DNA of 64,000 nt from Sphingobacteriaceae bacterium (GCA_014380615.1 JACMJM010000013.1:62001-126000); one strand, 5' to 3'. Positions 45,518-54,004 are shown, counted from the first letter of the stretch. Program-made: numbers and translations. Notes: generated from the letters alone by a model not told the origin.

Positions 45518-45541
45518 GATTCCAGCTGGTACCACAGAAAA
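45518..45541 (+). repeat. attR, 24-bp direct repeat
   Basis: Exact copy of 22908-22931, holding only the last 17 nt of tRNA-Phe. The right border of the element. Confidence 0.92.
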
Positions 45542-45570
45542 ACCTCAGAGAAATCTGGGGTTTTGTTGTT
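45539..45570 (+). terminator. Original tRNA-Phe terminator, displaced by the element
   Basis: Stem AAAACCTCAG / CTGGGGTTTT (one G-T pair) with a 6-nt loop and a T-rich tail. Before insertion it would follow the tRNA directly. Confidence 0.65.
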
Positions 45571-45615
45571 TAATATCCCTGTTATTCAGCTTTATATTAA
45601 CTTTTACCAGCCTAA

Positions 45616-45641
45616 TGGGACTGCAAATGTAGCGTCTTTTT
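45616..45641 (-). repeat. Inverted copy of the tRNA-Phe promoter
   Basis: A 26-bp exact reverse complement of 22818-22843, including TACATTTG (minus strand, 45624-45631). Similarity goes on, with a small gap, through GGCTGGTA at the tRNA 5' end. It is a minus-strand promoter candidate facing back to the tRNA 3' end, with the stem at 45539-45570 as a possible terminator. Confidence 0.7.
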
Positions 45642-45762
45642 CTGAATTGAAAAATTATGCATGATTCAGATTTTATTAAAAAACTGACTATAGCTGACGC
45701 ATCTACTGACGCAAATATTATAGCTTATACTTTCTTGTTTTTCTCAAAAACCCACGGAATAT

Positions 45763-46080
45763 CTAGCTATCTCGTGTCGTTAAGTAATAATTTATAACAG
45801 TTAAGATAGCTTTTATCTCTATTTCATCTGCAAATTCGAAACGACCCGCAGTACAGGTTTCATCTTTAAAGTATAGATGAGCTTCACAATGTTTATAATT
45901 CCCACATGGTAGTAAGAATTCGCCATGAATAATAAAACTAGTATTACCATTATATTCAACTTGTAAATCCAACACATCTGCAACATATTCACCAATGGTT
46001 AGTATTTTCTCATTGGTGATGTATCTCTCATTTTCTGGAATTATTATTTCTGGCAATAAGCCATTTTTATCAAATTTCAT
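45763..46080 (-). CDS. Small hypothetical protein
   Basis: 105 aa, acidic and soluble. Strand-rich pattern (GNTSFIIHGEFLLPCGNYKH; AHLYFKDETCTAGRFEF). Not recognised. It lies 36 nt after the stop of the helicase-like gene and may share its transcript. Confidence 0.55.
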   Translation of the reverse strand: MKFDKNGLLPEIIIPENERYITNEKILTIGEYVADVLDLQVEYNGNTSFIIHGEFLLPCGNYKHCEAHLYFKDETCTAGRFEFADEIEIKAILTVINYYLTTRDS

Positions 46081-46116
46081 TTTATCTTTTTTTTGGTAGG
46101 CTTTAGCCTATAGTGA

Positions 46117-47967
46117 TTAGTAAATATATTTTGCTTGAGCTAATGGAAAACTTGAATGGAGATTTACAGTTACAACATTTCTGATTAATCTCGTTCTATG
46201 AACAGCTTGTATTAGTTCCCCTTCAACTGTTTCTAAGTGTAATCGTTGCAATACGGGATGGGTGAAAGTAGTATATGTGAACTCCCTACCGTCATAACGT
46301 ACCAACTGTTTTTTCATGGTGAAGTCCGTTACCCCCAAGCCAAGTGTTGCAGATAATAGTTTGTAGTGCGAATCATTATAATTGAAAGTCCCAACGATAT
46401 TAATATTCATGTTTTCATAAGCATTTGTACCCCGGATTCTGCCAAAATGAACATCTTCAGTATGATTCACAATCATATATTTTAAATTCTTATGCGTTAT
46501 CGTTGGTAAGGTTGTATCCAGAACCTTCTCAAGTTTTTCATGGTATTTAATGAAGCCTTGCTTGCTGTAACTGAGCGAGGTATACTGATTTATCACACCT
46601 TTATTAGTGATATTCTTAAAGTTTATAACCTCAAGTCTCTCCCCAAATAATTTTTTATAAATCTCCTCCGATGCAGTGGCATCACATATAATGTATTTTT
46701 TTTCGGTTGAAAACTTAGAAACATTATTGACGGTATAATGGATATGACCATTGTTTATAAAATAATACTCGCTATTGAAGAATGCAAAAGCCTCACTTTT
46801 TAGCTTCTTAGACAAACATATCTTGTAAATATTTTTTGAATCGAAGTTGAAATCAGGAGTGTTTTTCGGTATATCAAAATCCGGCTCTCTAATAAGGTCA
46901 TGTAACTTATTTGCATCCTTGTAATTCATAATTTCAAGATAGATTTGCATTAAATCGCTTTTGGTTACAATGTGTTTTTCCAAAATAGTGTTGAGCGGGT
47001 CTTCATCAATAATTACGGTGTCATAATATTCCCAATCCATCTGTAGCCCTCGACTATGTGTAGTGAATACGGATTTTTCAGTCTTTTCTCTGATGTCGTG
47101 AAGTTGTTTTTTGTACTCAATCGCAGCTTCTACATCGCTTGTTTCCAATGAGCCATCATTCAAAATGGACTTTCCTTTAGCGAGCATATTTATTTTTGAG
47201 TTTACTTCTTTTCGTAAACCTATTTGATACAAGGCATTGAAATATTTTTCAACTTTTTCTGAAAATCGTTTTTTGATACTTGGAGTTGAAATTCTTTCAT
47301 TTGGCAACAGAGAAGAGGCATTGTAATGCTCATCTTTTAGAGCATGGTCAGGAAATGCTATTACTGCATTTTTAATATTCCTTGCTAATGCAGACTTGCC
47401 CATCCCCGGTGCAACTAAAAATAAATATATTTTATTAGTAGAAGCCTCTATCACTCGTTGGAACTCTTCGGCAAACTTTGGGTATACTTCTTCAACTGGT
47501 GCGGTTTCTAGCGTTTCATACACATTAATCCTTCCCGTTTTTTTAATAGCTTTAGGAAACGTTTGGTATTGATAGTTTTTATCCGAGTCAAAAGGAGAAA
47601 ACCTGTTCAATGGCATTGGAGAAAAATCACAACTTCTTACATAGCTGATAAGTTTATATTTTTCATCCGAATAATTTGAGTTCTTCCTTAAGCAATCACA
47701 AAAGAGTTTTTCACCACCATTAAGTGGATATAAATTGGTTGCTATTCCAAATAGCTCATTATGGTCTAATTTGTCTTCTTTACCACTCGCTTCACCGTTA
47801 TAAAACCTACGAAATATTTCAATTTGAAGCAAATCTTCTGGTTTCCAATTTTCAATTTTACGCTTCCTCTCCAGAGTACATATTGAGGGAGAAACAATAT
47901 TTGTTGAAATAGAAGTATTACTAATTATATATATAATAGAACTACGTTCATTTCCACAGTTTTTCAT
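46117..47967 (-). CDS. Helicase-like replication protein
   Basis: 616 aa. A degenerate Walker A, APGMGKSALARNI, a Walker B-like VIIDEDPLNTIL, and late in the protein a motif VI-like QAVHRTRLIRN suggest a superfamily 2-type ATPase as found in plasmid and phage replication proteins. Its start overlaps the primase gene by 20 nt, so the pair is coupled. The primase plus helicase combination implies a small replicon. The first ~40 residues (IIYIISNTSISTNIVS) are odd, and the true start may lie further in. Confidence 0.7.
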   Translation of the reverse strand: MKNCGNERSSIIYIISNTSISTNIVSPSICTLERKRKIENWKPEDLLQIEIFRRFYNGEASGKEDKLDHNELFGIATNLYPLNGGEKLFCDCLRKNSNYSDEKYKLISYVRSCDFSPMPLNRFSPFDSDKNYQYQTFPKAIKKTGRINVYETLETAPVEEVYPKFAEEFQRVIEASTNKIYLFLVAPGMGKSALARNIKNAVIAFPDHALKDEHYNASSLLPNERISTPSIKKRFSEKVEKYFNALYQIGLRKEVNSKINMLAKGKSILNDGSLETSDVEAAIEYKKQLHDIREKTEKSVFTTHSRGLQMDWEYYDTVIIDEDPLNTILEKHIVTKSDLMQIYLEIMNYKDANKLHDLIREPDFDIPKNTPDFNFDSKNIYKICLSKKLKSEAFAFFNSEYYFINNGHIHYTVNNVSKFSTEKKYIICDATASEEIYKKLFGERLEVINFKNITNKGVINQYTSLSYSKQGFIKYHEKLEKVLDTTLPTITHKNLKYMIVNHTEDVHFGRIRGTNAYENMNINIVGTFNYNDSHYKLLSATLGLGVTDFTMKKQLVRYDGREFTYTTFTHPVLQRLHLETVEGELIQAVHRTRLIRNVVTVNLHSSFPLAQAKYIY

Positions 47968-48577
47968 AGATTTTATCCTTAACTATTTTAGCTAGGTTTT
48001 TCAATTGAAAGCATGAACGGGTTTGTTTATTATCTTTCAAATAGAGTTTGAAATTAATTTTATTAATTAATTCTACTATGTCCAACCTCTGGTGCAAATC
48101 ACCTATTATAGCTTTTTTATTTGTACCATAAAAAATGCGAGCCGCATCAACACAGGCTTTATCTGCCTTGCCATCGAAGAGCTTAACTAAAGTTTTATTA
48201 ATCCCAACTACAGCTTCTTTACTATGAACTTCACCATCCATAATAAATACTAATCGGTAACGAGGTGAAGTCTCGGTATGGTTGAATGTTGGATAAATAA
48301 AGTTGTAGGTGAATCCATAATCATCACAGATTGAATTAATCTGTTCTAACGATAATGTGCCATCTATATCAACAGCGAAAAGTTGTTGTGATTTGAATTT
48401 TGCACCGTTGCGCATGTTGTCATAGAAGGTTGCGGGTGTAAAGCTTTTTCCAGCTTCTATGTGTGTTATTAATCCTTCGATTGAAGTAACGCACTCCATG
48501 AAAGTAAGTGCTTTGATTTGTTTGTCGGACGGTTTTATAGTGAATGCCGTTTCACTTTTGCTCATTTTAATTTTCAT
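47948..48577 (-). CDS. Archaeo-eukaryotic primase-like protein
   Basis: 209 aa. Motif I of the primase fold is FAVDIDGTLS (Asp70, Asp72), followed by FIYPTFNHTETSPRYRLVF (motif II region) and ACVDAARIFYGTN (motif III region). Short compared with full primase-polymerases, and the C-terminus overlaps the helicase-like gene. In related elements the two are often one polypeptide, so this looks like a split primase-helicase. Confidence 0.75.
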   Translation of the reverse strand: MKIKMSKSETAFTIKPSDKQIKALTFMECVTSIEGLITHIEAGKSFTPATFYDNMRNGAKFKSQQLFAVDIDGTLSLEQINSICDDYGFTYNFIYPTFNHTETSPRYRLVFIMDGEVHSKEAVVGINKTLVKLFDGKADKACVDAARIFYGTNKKAIIGDLHQRLDIVELINKINFKLYLKDNKQTRSCFQLKNLAKIVKDKIYEKLWK

Positions 48578-48902
48578 ATTTTTTTATTTAATTCTCCTGC
48601 ACCATTGTAATTCCAATAGGAAGACACAACGGATATGAGCATGCAGAAGAATTAACTCTCGCTATCCGCTATCAATAGTCCATACGTTTGCGTTTATTGT
48701 CATATTAGCTTTATTGCGTTTAACATTTCATACTCCTTGTAGAAGCATGAGCAAAGTCCCATCGTTTGTATGCAAAAATGCACTAGAACTAAAAAAATGC
48801 AAGTTTTATTTTATAAATTTTTGATTATCAGCATATTAAAATTATTTTTAACCTACCATAGTGTTCTATGTACACTACTAAAATTGAGCTTTGGAAGATT
48901 AA
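48578..48902. other. Gene-free spacer, possible origin region
   Basis: 325 nt with a very A/T-rich stretch (about 48770-48870) and a repeated TTGCGTTTA (48688-48696 and 48714-48722, 26 nt apart). Next to a primase gene this could be a replication origin. No strong hairpin was found. Confidence 0.4.
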
Positions 48903-49160
48903 TTAGGGAATTAAATAATCAGAAAGGGATGTGGTAGGTATTAGGTCACAGGGAGAACATTCAAAAATTTCAGCCAGTTTAATTATGTGGTAAATGTTGT
49001 ACTTGCTTCTTCTTTTTGGGTTTTCAACATGAGCAACGAATTTATTAGATAAGCCTAATCGCTCTGAAAGCTTCTCTTGCGACAACTTTAAATTTAGCCG
49101 CTTCTCTCTTACTCTGTCCGTAATATAAGAATCAATGGCATCTTTATGTACTTCCAGCAT
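48903..49160 (-). CDS. XRE-family repressor
   Basis: 85 aa with an HTH-3 domain: RLNLKLSQEKLSERLGLSNK followed by VAHVENPKRRSKYNIYHIIK and LAEIFECSPCDLIP. A small lambda-repressor-like DNA-binding protein, probably controlling the primase-helicase operon or the divergent small genes. Confidence 0.87.
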   Translation of the reverse strand: MLEVHKDAIDSYITDRVREKRLNLKLSQEKLSERLGLSNKFVAHVENPKRRSKYNIYHIIKLAEIFECSPCDLIPTTSLSDYLIP

Positions 49161-49251
49161 TTCTTTGCAAGGAAGGACATTCTCAAAAAATAAAGCGGGG
49201 TACTATAACCCCTATTTTAAATTTTCTGGTATATTAGTCTTTTTAATTTAC

Positions 49252-49404
49252 ATGAAAAAATACAGAGTAAAGTACACCAAACAAGGGGGTGGTTACCATA
49301 CCGAGACAATCGTTCATGCCAATTCAACAACGGATGCACGGAAAATTATTAAAGCCCAATTTGGAGAAGGAACTAGTATTGTTTTTTTAGAAGAGGTAAA
49401 ATAA
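49252..49404 (+). CDS. 50-aa hypothetical protein
   Basis: Starts at the ATG at 49252 (MKKYRVKYTKQGGGYHTETI), ends EEVK. A basic two-strand plus helix pattern (NSTTDARKIIKAQFG), like small proteins annotated on many Bacteroidota elements. Unknown role. It heads a run of small rightward genes. Confidence 0.55.
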   Translation: MKKYRVKYTKQGGGYHTETIVHANSTTDARKIIKAQFGEGTSIVFLEEVK

Positions 49405-49408
49405 GTTT

Positions 49409-49627
49409 ATGTTAAGTCGCTTATTCACATACCTTTTCGATAGGTATACAGGGTGGGAATTGGTTAATACGAATATCCCACACATTATTAATAAGGATGG
49501 TGTGCAGGATATTTTCATCGCTGACCAGTACAGAAGATTTAACAAAATTTATAATACACCGGAATTCAAATCTCTTGAAGTATATAGGGAGCAGTATAAT
49601 GAATTCATGCAAGATAATAAGGAGTAA
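49409..49627 (+). CDS. Small hypothetical protein
   Basis: 72 aa with aromatic and acidic residues (RYTGWELVNTNIPHIINKDG; YREQYNEFMQDN). Four nt after the preceding gene, and its stop overlaps the next start (TAATG), so the three small genes are one coupled transcript. Not recognised. Confidence 0.55.
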   Translation: MLSRLFTYLFDRYTGWELVNTNIPHIINKDGVQDIFIADQYRRFNKIYNTPEFKSLEVYREQYNEFMQDNKE

Positions 49628-50106
49628 TGGGGAAGATTGTTGATTATGACGATGTTCAGGATAAGGCACTTATGGAAGAAGGTATGCCATTTAATTGGTT
49701 AATGGATATTACCTCTTTTCCCATTTACGAGACCGAAATTTTCGCAACATCAATAGAGATTTTTTGCCATGAATATAACTTTTGGGGCAAGCCTGTAAAG
49801 CAACAGGCGCATCTTAGAATTGAATTAGTTGAAGATTGCAATTTTAAAATAGAAGGAGAGTTTGGATATCTCAATCTCGGGTTTAAATATTACGCAGAAG
49901 AAAAGCATTTTAATTCGATTTGTAATTATGAATACCTTCTTGACCGGGCGTGGCATATAGAAAGAGAATTTAAAGAAAAAAATAAAAACCTGCCTCGTAT
50001 ATATGATAACGAATTTACTGCCAAAAAAATTGAGCAATTGAATAGTTGTTTAAATATGTTGAAGTTTTTTGAGACCGAACAATTTGCACTTCCGGCAATG
50101 AAATAG
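49627..50106 (+). CDS. Hypothetical protein
   Basis: 159 aa, soluble. Strands in the middle (KQQAHLRIELVEDCNFKIEG) and a helical end (KKIEQLNSCLNMLKFFE). Coupled to the preceding gene by overlap. No known family. Confidence 0.55.
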   Translation: MGKIVDYDDVQDKALMEEGMPFNWLMDITSFPIYETEIFATSIEIFCHEYNFWGKPVKQQAHLRIELVEDCNFKIEGEFGYLNLGFKYYAEEKHFNSICNYEYLLDRAWHIEREFKEKNKNLPRIYDNEFTAKKIEQLNSCLNMLKFFETEQFALPAMK

Positions 50107-50226
50107 ATATATCACCTAAGGTAGACTGAAATATGTTGTTGCCAAACCAATCTTTAAAATTTTAAGTGTTTATTCGGTGTTAAACTACAAGAACAATCGT
50201 CTTAATTCAAGGTGAAATAATTACTA

Positions 50227-50568
50227 ATGGAAAATCTTAACCATTATGAAAGTTTTAAACGGGGTGTAAAGAAAGATTTAATTGCAACGGGGACAAACCT
50301 TATAGGAGGATTAGGTTTTTTCTTTTTCCTTTGGTTTTTACTGATGGTGTTGTGGTATGCCGTTGCCAGTGGTGCAGGAAATTTAGGTAGATTAGTTGCA
50401 GTAATATTTTTGATTGTAATAGTTCCCTGCCTTTTTATTAGGAGGACAGCCAATATTATATTAAGCATTTGGGGTACTTTATTAATTGTACTGGTTTATT
50501 CAATTATTATAATTCCGTTGCTATACTTCGTCTATATAATGTGGGGTGGAGCTTTTGGTTTAATTTAA
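50227..50568 (+). CDS. Small membrane protein
   Basis: 113 aa with three hydrophobic helices (GGLGFFFFLWFLLMVLWYAV; LVAVIFLIVIVPCLFI; TLLIVLVYSIIIIPLLYFVY), an Arg-rich turn between two of them (RRTAN), and a cytosolic N-terminus. Possibly an inner-membrane component of an element-borne function. Unknown. Confidence 0.6.
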   Translation: MENLNHYESFKRGVKKDLIATGTNLIGGLGFFFFLWFLLMVLWYAVASGAGNLGRLVAVIFLIVIVPCLFIRRTANIILSIWGTLLIVLVYSIIIIPLLYFVYIMWGGAFGLI

Positions 50569-50572
50569 TATT

Positions 50573-50746
50573 ATGGAAGGTAATCACACATCATACATTG
50601 ATGAAAATGGTAAGGTCTGGACCAATATTGGAGAAGGAGTAGCTATTACCAACTTTGATGGTTCACCAATACAGGATGTGGATAGTGAGTTCTTAAACTT
50701 AATTATTGACAGAGTGAATCCTAGCGAGGATACCGACCAGAAATAA
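50573..50746 (+). CDS. 57-aa hypothetical protein
   Basis: ATG at 50573, stop at 50744-50746, 4 nt after the membrane protein gene. An acidic peptide (EGNHTSYIDENGKVWTNIGE) that reads like a coding sequence and continues the small-gene run. Function unknown. Confidence 0.5.
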   Translation: MEGNHTSYIDENGKVWTNIGEGVAITNFDGSPIQDVDSEFLNLIIDRVNPSEDTDQK

Positions 50747-50852
50747 TAAAGTCGTTTTTTCTATTTTAAAAATCCAGCAAAAAAAAATTTTACCACAAAG
50801 TCTAAAAATCGCTCAACCGATAAATTTTGCTAATATTTTTTTTCATGTCTAC

Positions 50853-50909
50853 AGGGGCAGTATCCCCTTTAGCCACCACGGGACGTGCGGGATACCCCCA
50901 CCGGGGCTA
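50853..50909. other. GC-rich hairpin cluster, candidate oriT or structured RNA
   Basis: In otherwise A/T-rich DNA, 57 nt hold four overlapping pairings: AGGGG 50853-50857 with CCCCT 50864-50868; GTATCCC 50860-50866 with GGGATAC 50889-50895; TAGCC 50870-50874 with GGCTA 50905-50909; CCCC 50896-50899 with GGGG 50903-50906. Such compact, competing hairpins fit a nick site or folded RNA. No relaxase gene is in view. Confidence 0.45.
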
Positions 50910-51081
50910 TCAAAAGAAATAATAAAAAAAGAGGCTTCTTAGTTGCCAAAGACTAAAATCGACCGATTTTGATATGAAAAACGGCATTTTACTTTTTGTT
51001 TTTCACGGTAAAAAGAGAGTTTACCACCCGGTATTAATAGGAAAAGGAGCGTTAAATAAAGGTTTCAATTGTAGTTATTTA

Positions 51082-51375
51082 TTAACTTGATACTAATAAT
51101 GAATGCTTTTTTGATAGCGTTTTTAATTTTTGAACAGTTCTTGTTGATGTTCTGGTCACTGCACTAATTTCACGAATAGTTAAGCCCTTTCTTATTCCTT
51201 TTATAATTTGCTGTGATTTTTCTTTTCTTAGAAATTCATTTTCAGATTCATTAGTTCCTGACGGTCTGCCTAATATACCTCCATTTTGTACATAAACTAT
51301 TCTCCCCATCATCGTCCTCTCCCGAATGTTTTCAAGCTCCATACTGTAGATTCCAGTCATTACAGTGCTTACCAT
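51082..51375 (-). pseudogene. 3' remnant of a serine recombinase
   Basis: 97 aa matching only the C-terminal part of a small serine recombinase: a helix and linker (MELENIRERTMMGRIVYVQN; GILGRPSG) and the HTH (IIKGIRKGLTIREISAVTRT). The N-terminal catalytic domain with the Ser is missing, and no frame for it continues upstream. It is a relic, or a free DNA-binding domain. Confidence 0.65.
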
Positions 51376-51736
51376 ATTCCATAGGTTTACGTAAAATGGT
51401 CACTTTTTAAGAGTCAGTAAAAGCAATTCGGAACTTTAAAACCACCCATAAGAGCTCTATACAACAATACTTACGGTTAAACAACCGAAAAGTACAATAC
51501 GTTTCAATATATAATCTTTGTTTTAAAGCTAACTATAGAAATTGGTGAACGAATATTTCGAACGTCCTTAACTTTATTGGTTAATATTCTTGCTGTGCCA
51601 TAAAGGGTTTTTAAACAGACTTTTAGCCATTACTAGTGTAGTTATAGACCGAACATCTCAACCCAAATTAAAATTTTATGGAAATATTTTTGTTTTAAAA
51701 TTAATTGACATATTTTCGAGAACCGAAACATTTATT
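51376..51736. other. Gene-free stretch
   Basis: 361 nt between the recombinase relic and the exported protein gene. No supportable ORF, hairpin or promoter match seen. Confidence 0.4.
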
Positions 51737-53074
51737 ATGAAAATTATTCTTCTGATTATGTTGACTTTAATAGTTAATATAATTTACGCTCAAGAGACTT
51801 ATACTTTTGATGCTTCAAAATCCTCTAATGACTTAGTGCCAGTTGACCGTCTACCAGTAACTATTAATGGTAACAAGGATTTCGTCATATTGATTAAAAA
51901 TTACAACCCATATCTGTATGACTTAGATGTTGCTACGAAGCACAATTTCTTTTTCAATAAGCCCGAGATTGATTTCAACCCCTTGTCCGCATCTTCCGCA
52001 GAATTGAAAAAGTTGTTTGAAGCGGCACAGAAAGGCAAGGGAGGGATGGATTTTATCGAAGAATTGGCTAATATCGACACAGTGAATGATAAATCTTTAG
52101 AAAATAAATTTAATTATCTACGTGTCGAGCTTGATAGCCTCACTGAACGCTTTCTTCGGAGGGAGTATATTTTCAGAATTGAGGACGTTTCAGAGACAAA
52201 TTTGAAAGCCTTAAGGTGGCTAAATGAAGATGGTACTTGGGTAAAACCCCTTAGGGAAAGGGATGCTTTGGTGAAAAAACATGATGATTTCAAAAGTTTC
52301 ATGAAGTCAAAGAAGAGCGATTTAGCTGCTTGTTGTTCTACGGTTGTTGACAGTTTATTGAAAAGAGATTACTTGACTACCATAGAGGAAATGACTAAAC
52401 ATCAAGTAAATGTTAGTCGCACGGATTTCAATGCTCCACCAATTACTATTAGCCCTTCTAATGCCAGTGAAGTTGTAGTCACAATTAACTTGAAGCCTAA
52501 AGCAGCTCTGTCGACTGCTCCTGTATATGGCATTGAAGAAATTCAAAAAGTCATCGTTTTCTCAACTACTGGATGGCGGGTAAGCTTTTCATCGGGATTG
52601 TTTGGGTCAAGCCTTCAACGGTCTAGCTATACATTATCTGATGTTACGGGACGACACCCGGAGACTGGCTTGGACACCGTTGCTTATCGACAATTCGTAG
52701 AAGACCACAAGAACAATCTCAGCATTGGTGTTAACCTGCTAATGCATTTTACCCATAAGTATAATAAATACGCTGAAATTGGCTTTCACATCGGGGCAGG
52801 GGTACCTATAAATAATGGCTTCACGGATACACAATATTTGGCAGGGGTGTCTTGGTTGTACGGATACAAACAAAGAATCGGAGTTAATGTAGGTGTTGCT
52901 TTAGGTCAAGTAGACGTAATGTCAAAAACGGTGAACTTAGATAGGAGATTCAAGAGTGACTATACGGAAGGAATAAGTACAGTTAAGCAGTTTAAACCGG
53001 GCTTTCAAATTAGTGTCACTTATAATTTTTCAGAATTATTCAAATCCAATAGCAAAGAAAATGAAAAGGAGTAA
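51737..53074 (+). CDS. Exported hypothetical protein, probably outer membrane
   Basis: 445 aa from the ATG at 51737, which gives a clean signal peptide (MKIILLIMLTLIVNIIYAQ); an earlier ATG at 51590 would bury it. The middle is helical and charged (LRVELDSLTERFLRREYIFR). The last ~150 residues alternate strands with aromatic ends (AEIGFHIGAGVPINNGFTD; GYKQRIGVNVGVALGQVDVM; GFQISVTYNFSELF) like a short outer-membrane barrel. Not recognised. Its stop overlaps the next gene by 14 nt. Confidence 0.65.
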   Translation: MKIILLIMLTLIVNIIYAQETYTFDASKSSNDLVPVDRLPVTINGNKDFVILIKNYNPYLYDLDVATKHNFFFNKPEIDFNPLSASSAELKKLFEAAQKGKGGMDFIEELANIDTVNDKSLENKFNYLRVELDSLTERFLRREYIFRIEDVSETNLKALRWLNEDGTWVKPLRERDALVKKHDDFKSFMKSKKSDLAACCSTVVDSLLKRDYLTTIEEMTKHQVNVSRTDFNAPPITISPSNASEVVVTINLKPKAALSTAPVYGIEEIQKVIVFSTTGWRVSFSSGLFGSSLQRSSYTLSDVTGRHPETGLDTVAYRQFVEDHKNNLSIGVNLLMHFTHKYNKYAEIGFHIGAGVPINNGFTDTQYLAGVSWLYGYKQRIGVNVGVALGQVDVMSKTVNLDRRFKSDYTEGISTVKQFKPGFQISVTYNFSELFKSNSKENEKE

Positions 53075-53342
53075 AACCCGATTATTGGACTACTGTCCAG
53101 CGAGAAACTTCAAAGCATTTATCTTCAAAGCGATTTTCATAGTTTCAATCTTGGTTATTTTTACTTCTTGCAGGAAAAGATGCGTTGCCTGCGCTGTTGA
53201 AAATAAGTCAGGAGTATTAATTGCGGTTAAGACAGAATGTGATAGGAGCACCAGATATTTGGAAGGGTATATTGAAGGGCTAAAACAATATTACAAAGAG
53301 AACGGAGATACTAGCACTGTTCAATGTTTGGATATAAAGTAA
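53061..53342 (+). CDS. Small putative lipoprotein
   Basis: 93 aa from ATG 53061. A charged N-terminus is followed by a hydrophobic stretch and a lipobox-like FTSC (FKAIFIVSILVIFTSC). The mature part has four Cys, which could form disulfides. Overlaps the end of the exported protein gene, so they are likely one operon. The long N-terminal part before the hydrophobic stretch is unusual for a lipoprotein. Confidence 0.5.
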   Translation: MKRSKTRLLDYCPARNFKAFIFKAIFIVSILVIFTSCRKRCVACAVENKSGVLIAVKTECDRSTRYLEGYIEGLKQYYKENGDTSTVQCLDIK

Positions 53343-53368
53343 GACATACCTATTTGCTTTCTATAGAG

Positions 53369-54004
53369 TTAACTCATCAGTTTTTTTACTTTAATAATAG
53401 TTGCCGAAGATTTATCCCCTGTGAGCTTCGATATGTTCCGAACTGAGATTCCTTTTTTGAGAAGCTTTACCACATCTTGGTGTTTAGCTAAAAAATCTTT
53501 TTCAGTTTCTCTTATACCTTTTATTCTACCAACTCTTCCTCCTTTATCCCTGTGATTCTTGTAGCCAGAAACCAAACGGGATTTAATCAAATCTCTTTCC
53601 ATTTGGGAGCAGGAAGTCAAAATCTGAATCATGAACATTGAAAGAGGGTTAGCTTTTTTATTATCATCCAACGTTTCAAGGTTGTAGTTTTTAATATAGA
53701 GTGAAACACCCTTGTTGTTTAATAATTCAATGGTCTCCAGCACTTGTATAACATTCCTCCCAAGCCTCGACATCTCCCATACAAGAACCTTATCAACCTC
53801 GCCAGCATCAATCAATGCCAGTAACTTCATAAGTTGCGGACGTTCATTGTTTTTTTTGAACCCACTTATCTTTTCCTGAAAGGTCGCAATCAATTCATAA
53901 CCCATCTTAACTGCAAATGCTCTTAGCTCGTCAGTTTGTCTTACATAGTCTGCTTGTTCGGAACTTACCCGGGAATAGATTGCAACTTTGGTCATGTGTT
54001 TCAA
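53369..54004 (-). CDS. Serine recombinase (resolvase/invertase family)
   Basis: 211 aa, intact. Catalytic Ser in VAIYSRVSSEQ, conserved DKVLVWEMSRLGRN and ERDLIKSRLVSG, then an HTH (ISVRNISKLTGDKSSATIIK). Small, without the large C-terminal domain of phage-type serine integrases, so it resolves dimers or inverts DNA, or marks a past insertion. A relic of a related gene lies at 51082. Confidence 0.9.
   Translation of the reverse strand: MKHMTKVAIYSRVSSEQADYVRQTDELRAFAVKMGYELIATFQEKISGFKKNNERPQLMKLLALIDAGEVDKVLVWEMSRLGRNVIQVLETIELLNNKGVSLYIKNYNLETLDDNKKANPLSMFMIQILTSCSQMERDLIKSRLVSGYKNHRDKGGRVGRIKGIRETEKDFLAKHQDVVKLLKKGISVRNISKLTGDKSSATIIKVKKLMS

Larger units (their letters stand above)
22908..45541. 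mobile_element. 22.6-kb integrative element in tRNA-Phe carrying caspase and Argonaute modules
   Basis: Bounded by the 24-bp direct repeat attL/attR, with the tyrosine recombinase gene ending 185 nt inside attR. The backbone includes an integrase, an RteC-like protein, an excisionase-like HTH protein and a P4/D5-type primase-helicase at the right, and a Sak4-like ATPase and a DUF3871 protein at the left. No relaxase, coupling protein, type IV secretion or capsid gene is seen, so it is either mobilised in trans or a satellite. The composition is visibly more A/T-rich than the flanking host genes. The middle 18 kb is cargo: a lipoprotein, a hydrolase-caspase module, a helicase, and an Argonaute module. 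Confidence 0.9.

Noticed and set aside
45657..45797. 46-codon ORF on the plus strand between attR and the next gene
   Set aside because: Short, without promoter or ribosome site, and overlapping the gene at 45763 on the other strand.
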